From assembly GCA_947579605.1 (NCBI GenBank), contig OX388307.1:26823237-26887236 (forward strand): a DNA stretch of 64,000 nucleotides, in the 5' to 3' direction. Position numbers and translations under genes: made by a program. Below the pieces are notes generated by a model. That model saw only the letters and a list, made by a program, of their open reading frames with translations, was not told the DNA's origin and searched no databases. Of this stretch, positions 56,771 through 64,000 are shown piece after piece. Source of the stretch: Athripsodes cinereus (lineage: Eukaryota; Arthropoda; Insecta; Trichoptera; Leptoceridae). Numbering within the stretch: position 1 is the first letter of the stretch; each line of letters begins with the position of its first letter.

Positions 56771-57886
56771 TTGCAGAAATGTCGTGACCAACGAAAGGAT
56801 GTATATGCATGTTTCATAGACTACGAAAAGGCATTCGATCGAGTTAGACATGTTGAACTTTTACGGATACTTCAAGACTGTGGCCTTAACGACCAAGATC
56901 TCAACTTCATTAAAAATCTTTACTGGCAACAAAGGGCTGTGGTGCGTGTGGGTCAGAATAAAACATCTAAGGTGTCAATTGAGAGAGGAGTTCGACAGGG
57001 GTGTATATTGTCGCCTCTGCTATTTAATTTGTATTCTGACAAGATATTTAAACTGGCTCTGGCTGATACCGATGTGGGTGTAAAGGTGAATGGTGTCTGC
57101 GTAAATAATATTAGATACGCAGATGATACAGTGATACTGGCTGACAGTCTACAAGGACTTCAGGAGTTACTGAGTCGTATCAGTGCGGTGGGCGATGAGA
57201 TGGGCCTTAATATTAACATAGCCAAAACAAAGTTCATGGTTTTCAGCCGACAACCACATAATGATGCCATGCTACAGCTTAATGGGAAACCAATAGAGCA
57301 CGTACACAGCTTCAAGTACCTCGGTAGTGTGATAACAGAACACATAGACCCCGAAAAAGAGGTGAAATGCAGAATAGAGATTGCGAGAGCTGCATTCAAT
57401 AATATGCGACCTTTCTTCAGCAACGATAACATTAATCTAAAACTACGACAGAGAATGGTCAAGTGTTACATTTGGTCCATTTTGCTGTACGGAGTAGAGA
57501 CTTGGACCCTCAAAGCGAACACAATGAACCGAATAGAGTCATTTGAGATGTGGCTTCATCGCAGAATGTTGCGCATCCCATGGACTGATTTGGTTACCAA
57601 TAACGAGGTGTTGCGGAGGGCTAGAACAGATAGAGAGTTGTTATCCAACATAAAGATGAGGAAGATGGCATATTTGGGACACGTACTTCGAAATGAGAAA
57701 TATAGTTTGCTCCAACTCATTTTGAAAGGAAAAATTGAGGGTAGTCGTGGTGTGGGAAGGCGGCAGATGTCCTGGCTGAGAAACATCCGAGAGTGGACCG
57801 GAGTTCGGAGGGTGGAGGAGTTGTTCCGGCTGGCACAGGACAGAGAGGCCTACGCCAGGGTGATAGCCGACGTCGGGGGAACCTGA
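56768..57886 (+). CDS. Non-LTR retrotransposon reverse transcriptase, 5'-truncated but open
   Basis: This 372-codon frame is the best-preserved coding sequence in the window. The encoded protein would copy LINE RNA into DNA at a nicked target. Visible RT motifs in order: FIDYEKAFDRV (residues 16-26, first catalytic Asp at 18), RGVRQGCILSPLLFNLY (73-89), and IRYADDTVIL (115-124, catalytic Asp pair at 119-120), then KTKFMVF, FKYLGSVI and, around residue 240, SILLYGVETWT. The C-terminal part has MAYLGHVLR and GSRGVGRRQMSWLRNI. The upstream fingers region and the apurinic endonuclease are missing, so the start Met is only the first in-frame one and the copy cannot be autonomous. A tRNA-derived SINE begins 30 bp after the stop. 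The family is a common arthropod LINE type (Jockey/RTE-like; clade not fixed). Confidence 0.9.
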   Translation: MLQKCRDQRKDVYACFIDYEKAFDRVRHVELLRILQDCGLNDQDLNFIKNLYWQQRAVVRVGQNKTSKVSIERGVRQGCILSPLLFNLYSDKIFKLALADTDVGVKVNGVCVNNIRYADDTVILADSLQGLQELLSRISAVGDEMGLNINIAKTKFMVFSRQPHNDAMLQLNGKPIEHVHSFKYLGSVITEHIDPEKEVKCRIEIARAAFNNMRPFFSNDNINLKLRQRMVKCYIWSILLYGVETWTLKANTMNRIESFEMWLHRRMLRIPWTDLVTNNEVLRRARTDRELLSNIKMRKMAYLGHVLRNEKYSLLQLILKGKIEGSRGVGRRQMSWLRNIREWTGVRRVEELFRLAQDREAYARVIADVGGT

Positions 57887-57916
57887 CATGGCACTTTGAG
57901 AAGAAGATGTATAATT

Positions 57917-58098
57917 GAGTTCGTCAGTAGCCTGGAGGTAGAGTCTCGGCCTCTTGAACAAGGGGTCCGCGGTGTGATCCCAGGTGCCGGCAAACTCCCC
58001 TTTCACGACACAAGCTTTTAGCTTACTGTGGAAGGTGCATAAAGTTGTATTTGGGATTATAACATAACCCAGATATATCTTTTTTTTTTTTAAAAAAA
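57917..58098 (+). mobile_element. tRNA-derived SINE, plus strand
   Basis: Head GTCAGTAGCCTGGAGGTAGA (A-box region) and GCGGTGTGATCCCAGGTGCC (B-box decayed from GGTTCGATCCC), body CACGACACAAGCTTTTAGCT, tail TATCT plus T and A runs. ATGTAT occurs on both sides (57908, 58099) and may be part of a short target duplication. It lies in what would be the 3' untranslated region of the LINE ending at 57886. Confidence 0.88.
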
Positions 58099-58158
58099 AT
58101 GTATTTTGTCATGTAAATTATTTAATGTCGTGAATTTATGTAAATAAATAAATAAATT

Positions 58159-58337
58159 TACTTTAAATAACACACAGTTTACTTTTCACTAAGATTTATT
58201 CTAACCTCGAGCGCTTTCGTCAATGTTAATGAATTGACATTTTCAAGAGAACTCATTGTCAATTCATTAACATTGACGAAAGCGCTCGAGGTTAGAATAA
58301 ATCTTAGTGAAAAGTAAACTGTGTGTTATTTAAAGTA
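58159..58337. repeat. 81-bp perfect inverted repeat with 17-base loop
   Basis: Bases 58159-58239 are the exact reverse complement of 58257-58337; 58240-58256 is the spacer. Each arm contains CGCTTTCGTCAATGTTAATG and CTCGAGG. Read outward, the right arm has TGACGAAAGCGCTCGAGGTT then AGAATAAATC, which resembles the GAAAGC plus AATAAA-type ends at 15355 and 35880. So this may be two copies of a retroelement 3' end joined head to head. Confidence 0.97.
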
Positions 58338-58944
58338 TAATATCATCATAATGAATTTTCACTCTGTGAATGTACAAACTTTAGAGTTATTAAATAAATT
58401 TACTATGCACACATTTGTTACAAAAGTACAGTGAAATCAATTACCCCTATGACAATCAATTGAAATTGCTTTTGTGAATAAGATTATCAAAAATAATACA
58501 CCCAACATCTGCAACGCGACTCCAGAGGCATCGTAGTGAATTTCTGAGCGGCAGCCATGATTTTGAATAATTTAGAAGTGTTGTCGCGTTCAGCGGCACT
58601 AGCGGCAAACAGCGCTCGATAACATCAAGACTGAGCAGATTGCGGTACTGTTCGCTGTGTAAATAAACGTTGAAGAGCGTTGTTGTCCATCGCGACAGTT
58701 CATTTATTACCATATAAATAGATGAAGAAAAAGTAACGAAGAACACACCGCCATGTTGATTCACCGTGCATTTACAGTGGAAATTGCGGCTACCTCATTT
58801 GAAATAGATGCTAGTAGAAGATTAGTATATCATATTAGTAAAGTATCATATTAGTTGTAGATTAAAATAATCTCATCTCTTTTATAAATGTGATATTTCT
58901 TCTCCCAAGGTAGTCAGTGTAAAATAGTTCAGTAATTTTGATGT
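58338..58944. other. No gene seen
   Basis: A 102-codon minus frame (58456-58764) in somewhat less AT-rich sequence shows no recognised motif. It lacks repeats and could be tested as an exon, but nothing supports that now. Confidence 0.35.
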
Positions 58945-59085
58945 TAAGATGAATCTTAATTTGAATACAACGCAAATACGCAGTTAGCAATTTACTTTTG
59001 TCGTTAAAGTGGAGCGGAATTGAACCGGGGTCTCTCGATTGAAAATTCGAAACTCTACAATCAGGCTGCCGACCACCTCAATTTA
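58945..59085 (-). mobile_element. tRNA-derived SINE, second family, minus strand
   Basis: On the minus strand: GAGGTGGTCGGCAGCCTGAT (A-box region), TAGAGTTTCGAATTTTCAAT and GACCCCGGTTCAATTCCGCT with B-box GGTTCAATTCC, then a distinct body (TTAACGACAAAAGTAAATTG, GTATTTGCGTTGTATTCAAA). The head layout parallels the first SINE family, so both probably derive from the same kind of tRNA, but the bodies differ. Confidence 0.75.
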
Positions 59086-59309
59086 ACTTTTATGTAGTGG
59101 ACGATAGCTACTACTTTCTGATCAATGCCGGGTTGATAGCTAGTATGAGTAGAATAATATAAGACCAGAATTAAACTAGAATCAATTTGGTATATAATTT
59201 GAATGTTGAATCGATGAAAGTTTTGAGAGCTGAAATATCACTTTGATGTCTTATTGTACAATTACATTAGTATGTAGTAGGTATACGAATATGCGAGTGT
59301 CTCTGTTCT

Positions 59310-59395
59310 CTTCATACAAACAAAAGTTTAAGACATTCACGATGGGTGGAATACCTCATCGCTGGATTGAAGATGTTAAATATCTTACATAAATA
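59310..59395 (-). mobile_element. Family A retroposon middle fragment
   Basis: CATACAAACAAAAGTTTAAG, CATTCACGATGGGTGGAATA, CCTCATCGCTGGATTGAAGA correspond to the central part of family A. Confidence 0.55.
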
Positions 59396-59529
59396 AAAAA
59401 AAAAATCGATATCGTTTTATTTGCATGAATCGGTAGACTGGGGTCAATTTAGTTATAAATCATTTGCGATTAGTTTTTAACATAATTCTGCCAGCTACTT
59501 GAAAAACACTTATTAGGAGATTCAACTAT

Positions 59530-59665
59530 ATCAGTACGGCCTCTTCCACAAGTAGAGTAGTCAGCAGACTAGGTGTACGTAATAAACATTCTAGTTATCT
59601 TCTTCGTGCCAATAACAAATGAGAATTCTAACATGGGTGGTATTCTTCATCGCTGAAATTCATAT
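59530..59665 (-). mobile_element. Family A retroposon 3' half, minus strand
   Basis: GTACGGCCTCTTCCACAAGT, GAGTAGTCAGCAGACTAGGT, TCTTCGTGCCAATAACAAAT and TTCTTCATCGCTG are in family order, about 135 bp from the previous fragment. Confidence 0.6.
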
Positions 59666-59989
59666 ATTTTAATAATAATATATGTCTTATTCGTGATGTT
59701 TACAAATATCTGTCTATTACAGAAACTCGAAATCTTATGGTTTACCGATGACAACTACTTCTTCTATTACTGTTGATATGTACCTTTGTGTATGTACATA
59801 TGTATGTATCTTCTTAATTTTACTGTGCCATGTCAAGTCCCCCCGACGTTGCCGATCACTCTGGCGAAAATCTCCTTGTCCTGTGCTACTCTGAACAGGC
59901 CATCCAGTGTCCTCATTCCGGTACACATAATATATGTATGTACATTTTGTACATGTTCTTTTTTTTGTTTTTTCTTTTTTAATACTTAT
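59666..59989. other. No gene seen
   Basis: A patch at about 59830-59930 (CCGACGTTGCCGATCACTCT, GGCCATCCAGTGTCCTCATT) is less AT-rich. It is open on the minus strand and resembles the base composition of LINE coding relics, but I could not match it. Confidence 0.35.
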
Positions 59990-60080
59990 TTTAATAACCG
60001 GGTTTGTTGGAAGGCATCTCATTTTAGCGATAAACTCGCCCTGAATTGTATAACTGATATTTTATGATACATAATAATTA
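59990..60080 (+). repeat. CR1/L2-like LINE 3' end, plus strand
   Basis: CCGGGTTTGTTGGAAGGCAT, then TAGCGATAAACTCGCCCTGA and TGTATAACTGATATTTTATG match 41695-41780. Confidence 0.6.
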
Positions 60081-60611
60081 GGTATCTACATCTTTTTTGT
60101 TATAAAAATATAACAATGATTCAAATGGTTTTGGCGCTTACCTATTATGCAACTGAAAAGGAAATATTTATTATACATAACAAAAGGATGTTCATACCGT
60201 AGCTATTAAATATTTACAAACAAGCATTAGAGAAACTTTCTGTATTAGTACATTACCCAATGCTTATTGCATAAGAAATTTTACGATATTCTCATAGAGA
60301 GGCGGTATTAATAGTACTAACAATTATTATTTGAAATCACATAATATAATAATTACAATTTTTCACCACTCTGTCACGAAGAGAACAATCTTCACCAGAC
60401 TCATTCAGGAAGTCATCATAACGCAGCGTATTGTGTAAAATAATTATATACGGGAAATTGATTAAAAATATATTGTTATGACTTTTATATCAAAGAACTT
60501 TCAATTAAATGATATAATAACAATCCATCACTCAAAAATAAATTGAAATGAAACAAAATGTGTAGTATTTCCGCTGGCGACTTTATTAATACTCATTTCC
60601 GTAGGTTTTCT
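60081..60611. other. No gene seen
   Basis: AT-rich sequence without recognised features. Confidence 0.4.
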
Positions 60612-60712
60612 AGTATCCTGTAAAAGTTATGCTCCTTTAATTCAGCGATGAGGTTTGCTACCCATCCTGAATGCCTATTTTTTTAGCACAGAGAGGTCGG
60701 CTTGCGTGTTGA
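60612..60712 (+). mobile_element. Family A retroposon fragment, plus strand
   Basis: TTCAGCGATGAGGTTTGCTA, CCCATCCTGAATGCC and AGCACAGAGAGGTCGGCTTG; stops before the CCCACTTGTGGG part. Confidence 0.7.
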
Positions 60713-60752
60713 TTGCATTCAATTCAATTTTTCATTACATATATATAATGAG

Positions 60753-61538
60753 TTACAATCCATTGGATTGGTCTGCAACGAGTTTTGATTTATTTCTCCA
60801 CTCCTCCCTATTCTCAGCCAGTCTCTTCAACTCCATATATGAGCCACAGCTCGTGTCCATCTTCAGTTGGTCCATATAGGCGTCTCTCGGTCGACCTCTG
60901 CCATTTGTGCCTTCGGTCCTGCCCTCTGCGATTGCGATGAGCAGTCCTGGGTGCCTGATGTTGTGGCCAATCCAATTAGCTCGTTGTTGGCAGATTCTTT
61001 TGAGGAGTTGCCTTTTTTCGCCAACCCTGGTTAACACTTCTTCGTTTTCGACGTGTTCCGACCAATGAATCTTCAGCATGCGTCTATAGCACCACATTTC
61101 AAATGCCGCTAACCGTCCGCTTTCCCTCTTACTGATGGTCCACGTCTCGCACTCATATAGCAGAATGCTCCACACAACGGCTTTAGTGAGATTCTTCCTC
61201 ACGCTTAGATCAATATTAGGGGATTCTAATATTTTGGATTTTTTGTTAAAGGCAATTCGTGCCTGGTTTATTCTGCTCACAATTTCTGATTTGGAGCGTC
61301 CGTCCTGGTTTATTCTGCTGTCCAAGTACACGAATTCTCTTACTTGTTTGATGCTCACTCCATTTATGGCAATGCTCGCAGTCGCTTCCTCCCTTCCAAC
61401 GACCATACATTTTGTTTTGTCTTTATTTATTTTCATGTTGTACTTTGACAACAGTATACTTTCCATTTTTCCTAAGGCTTCGTTCAGCTCCATCTCGGAG
61501 TCTGCGAGCAGTGCTATGTCGTCAGCATATCTAATCAT
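60753..61538 (-). pseudogene. Non-LTR retrotransposon RT, 3' half, open frame
   Basis: A 261-codon minus frame starts at the catalytic motif itself (IRYADDIALLADSE, residues 2-15) and continues with KTKCMVVGR, VREFVYLDSRIN, WSILLYECETWTI, MWCYRRMLKIHWSEH, ANWIGHNIRHPG, GTNGRGRPRDAYMDQL and LKRLAENREEWR. It is thus the palm C-terminus, thumb and tail of a LINE RT, truncated exactly where 5'-truncated copies often end. It lacks the upstream RT motifs and endonuclease and is not functional alone. The 3' end GTAACTCATTATATATA is shared with 26527-26853; other remnants are at 12666-13262, 30313-30640 and 37312-37445. Its 5' boundary abuts a CR1-like tail at 61546. Confidence 0.9.
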
Positions 61539-61545
61539 GTCAACC

Positions 61546-61889
61546 TTTCATTATACTTATTTATTAATCCAGTACTGTTCATTGATTACAAAATAATCCA
61601 TAGAAGGTATACATTCAAATTACTACTATAACATCACGGCATATCCCACAACTAAGGTAGCCAGTAGACCAGCTGCGTGTAACAAACAAGCAAGGAGTTC
61701 TCTCCGTGCCATTTCATTAACCATTTCATTATACTTATTTATTAATCCAGTACTGTTCATTGATTACAAAATAATCCATAGAAGGTATACATTCAAATTA
61801 CTACTATAACATCACGGCATATCCCACAACTAAGGTAGCCAGTAGACCAGCTGCGTGTAACAAACAAGCAAGGAGTTCTCTCCGTGCCA
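61546..61889. repeat. 178-bp-period tandem duplication
   Basis: 61546-61711 and 61724-61889 are identical over 166 bp, separated by TTTCATTAACCA. Each copy spans the LINE-family A junction, so the duplication happened after the family A insertion. Identity suggests it is very recent, or an assembly artefact. Confidence 0.93.
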
Positions 61890-62049
61890 ACAAAAAAAAT
61901 TAGACATTCAAGATGAGTGACAAACCTCAGATGTTTCATCTCTTTATTGTTCGAACACCTGCCTTTTACAGGACACTCGAAAACTTACGGAAAAGAGTGA
62001 GATACTAATTCTTTGTTGGGTGCTTGGTGAAAATTCAAGTTAAATTCTC
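61801..62049 (-). mobile_element. Family A retroposon with 14-bp target duplication
   Basis: ATACATTCAAATTA stands at 61787-61800 and 62050-62063, exactly flanking the element. On the minus strand it begins TGAGAATTTAACTTGAATTT, contains GTAAGTTTTCGAGTGTCCTG and AAAAGGCAGGTGTTCG, and ends CGTGATGTTATAGTAG. The long target duplication and 3' tail mark it as a retroposon made by LINE-type target-primed reverse transcription. No A-box/B-box pair was recognised in the head. Confidence 0.88.
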
Positions 62050-62125
62050 ATACATTCAAATTAAATTCAATCAATATACCAATGGCGAGTTTATCGCAAT
62101 GGCGCGATCTTTTCCAACTATCACA

Positions 62126-62631
62126 AATTAAAACGAACTGCCACCACAAATCATTGGTCGATACATTAAACTGTATCCATAATTTTTAAATTAACTATCA
62201 ATTATGGAATCTAACAGAACATCAGTGAATGGCTCTTCAATACGAATATTATGTCATACTAAATTTAGTTAATAATTTTTATAATGGTTAAAATAAATTA
62301 AAACACGAAATTTCTTATTCTCTTTAATAAATTAGTTTCTATATTCATTCGACATTATGGCAATAAAAGCGTTTAATATTGAACATAGAATAGAAAGATA
62401 CTTATTGAATATCGATTTTCAACGGTGTAATCAATTCCTAGATTATTTTCAGTTACATCTAATACGAAGTTTTACACTAAATTTGTTATTTAATTATTTT
62501 CTTTATGAAAACCGTACTCCTTATATAGGTATATCTAAATTATATTTCATAAAAAAAAATTATGCTTTTTTATGGTAGGTAATGTTTTCTTCTTCCGGGA
62601 GTAGTGGCCGTTTTCTTAAGAGTAATTTATA
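62126..62631. other. No gene seen
   Basis: AT-rich sequence. A 73-codon plus frame (62357-62578) shows no known motif. Confidence 0.4.
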
Positions 62632-62692
62632 ATCCAACGTTTCACTCACAATTGTGACTTGCATCTTCAGGGGCAAGTTGTTTCCTACCTTT
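62632..62692 (-). repeat. Structured repeat motif CTGAAGATG...GAAACGTTGG
   Basis: Minus-strand counterpart of 28760-28835, reading CCTGAAGATGCAAGTCACAA, TTGTGAGTGAAACGTTGGAT, TATAAATTACTC. The part between CTGAAGATG and GAAACG can fold (CTCACAATTGTGA is itself palindromic: TCACAATTGTGA). Confidence 0.5.
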
Positions 62693-63102
62693 ACATATAA
62701 GACAGTGGATTTAGGAGACAAATTCAACTTCTTAATAATAATTCCCTGAGATTATAGTTGCGACACGAAATTGATTTTATTAATTTAAAACATTGCCGTA
62801 TTTTCACATATATTTATATGGATGATGATGTTTATATGTTTTCGATGAGAAGGAAATTTAGCGATACTAAAATAGAAATAGTTCAGTAATAAGAAATATG
62901 CATACTATCGATTGCATCGTCCATATGTAGAAAAGCTTACATATAATCGCATGTAATGAAAAAAATATATATGTACTTGTACCTATAGATCAATCTCTCA
63001 GATTTTAAATGTATTTCAAATTATGTTTGGTTGAATTTACACTAATAGGATAAAAAAAATGAACTCGGTAGAAAAAATTTCAACTTTTCCGTTCTTTGCT
63101 TT
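62693..63102. other. No gene seen
   Basis: AT-rich sequence without recognised features. Confidence 0.4.
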
Positions 63103-63110
63103 CTCTAGCT

Positions 63111-63465
63111 CAAGGGTGGCCAACCCGTGTCAACGTGCGGCCCGCGAAGCATATTGCACACTTTTTTTAGTAATAGTCGGAACAAGTACCCGTTACTTTT
63201 TTGAAAAAGGTATTTCGAGAAATTATTTTAGTAATAGTCGGAACAAGTACCTACCCGTTACTTTTTTGAAAAAGGTATTTCGAGAAAATATTTTTGAAGA
63301 AAACCTAAGAGTTTTAATATTTAAATTCCTATACCACTTTGAAAATTTGGCGCCGGGGGGGGGGGGGAGGGGCTAAAATTTTATGGTGAGTTCATTGTTG
63401 TGCGGCCCGCTAGGAAATCTCATTCTGAAATTTGGCCCGGCTGCTGAAAAGGTTGGCCACCCATG
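63111..63465. mobile_element. hAT-type miniature element with perfect 8-bp target duplication
   Basis: Ends CAAGGGTGGCCAACCCGTGT and, inward from the right, CATGGGTGGCCAACCTTTTC, with CGGCCCGCG/GGCCCGGC words just inside as in many hAT elements. CTCTAGCT flanks both sides (63103-63110 and 63466-63473). Inside, a ~62-bp unit is duplicated in tandem (63166-63226 and 63227-63291; the second has an extra CTAC), and a run of 13 or so G lies near 63355. No transposase coding. Confidence 0.93.
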
Positions 63466-63473
63466 CTCTAGCT

Positions 63474-64000
63474 AAAACATGTGAACGCGTAAAATATTAG
63501 CGTGACTAAAGTACATTTATTTCATATATGAAAAAAAAAACAATTTCATACTTCGTACTTATTTACTCGTAATTATTATAGTACAAAGATGATACATGAA
63601 GATGTAGGTACATTAATGGATACCAGAAAAGAATGCTTGCTTTAAGTTATTTGCCATTTCAATAATGCGTTCAAATCATGTTACAGGCAAAATTTTATTA
63701 AGGTAATATTATCAGATTACTTGTGTATGTCAATGTGTTATAACTAAATACATGACTGAAGAAGAAAACCATAGACCTATAATTATTTTCGTGAGTTTTG
63801 TTTTATACAATTAACCATTAGAGAAATAACCAATAAATAAATACAAATAACCATATGAGATAAAAATTAATTGTCTCCAGCACAAGGTATTCAAACTTAG
63901 GTATGCTAGTACAATACCCATACGTGAAGCTGTCTTTGTGGTTTATAAGAGAGAATTGCGAATCCTTCAGTATGTCTCTTGGTAGCTTAATCGGAGAAAG
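63474..64000. other. No gene seen
   Basis: AT-rich sequence without recognised features up to the window edge. Confidence 0.4.

Larger units (their letters stand above)
61546..62125 (-). repeat. CR1/L2-like LINE 3' end interrupted by family A and partly duplicated
   Basis: ATTCATTGATTACAAAATAA ... GAAGGTATACATTCAAATTA (61741-61800) and AATTCAATCAATATACC ... GGCGAGTTTATCGCAATGGC, GCGATCTTTTCCAACTATC (62060-62125) are contiguous in the LINE at 18437-18600, so the family A sequence between them is an insertion. A first partial copy of the left segment lies at 61546-61617. Confidence 0.85.

Noticed and set aside
61135..61596. 153-codon plus-strand frame
   Set aside because: It is the antisense of the LINE RT frame at 60753-61538.

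Overview
The window looks like AT-rich intergenic DNA from an insect nuclear genome. The support is a low GC content, frequent taggtacct-type words, and a dense mixture of non-LTR retrotransposon (LINE) fragments, SINEs, hAT-type miniature elements and one Helitron of kinds common in insects. Hemiptera or Lepidoptera would both fit; I cannot fix the species. I find no convincing host protein-coding exon, rRNA gene, functional tRNA gene or CRISPR array. No open reading frame outside transposon remnants resembles a known protein.

Layout. 1-5.7 kb is unassigned AT-rich DNA bounded by two copies of one 22-bp word, with a short minisatellite at the left. 5.9-8.2 kb is a nested DNA-transposon complex: an outer element with perfect 35-bp inverted ends holds a hAT-type miniature element and a non-autonomous Helitron. 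9-14.4 kb is a LINE graveyard in which two LINE remnants are themselves split by insertions, plus a 98-bp hAT miniature element with a perfect 8-bp target duplication. 15-21.5 kb holds inverted-repeat elements, a CR1/L2-like LINE tail and a foldback element interrupted by a second miniature element. 22-28.7 kb has copies of a high-copy retroposon (called family A below), a tRNA-derived SINE, a hAT-like element and a 12-copy 29-bp minisatellite. 30-41 kb has degraded reverse-transcriptase (RT) fragments of at least four LINE families and a ~275-bp-arm inverted repeat. 42-50 kb is mostly empty. 51-63.5 kb is the richest part: twin palindromes inside family A, a SINE inside family A, an uninterrupted 372-codon RT-bearing reading frame, an 81-bp perfect inverted repeat, a second 261-codon LINE RT fragment, and a SINE-in-LINE locus later partly duplicated in tandem.

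The parts do not form one pathway. They record successive insertions, and several can be ordered in time because one element cuts another. Family A (about 250 bp, 3' end rich in TAGTA, and at 61801-62049 flanked by a 14-bp target duplication) is the most abundant recognisable repeat here and behaves like a LINE-mobilised SINE without an obvious tRNA head. All family names rest on reading motifs by eye; no database search was possible.
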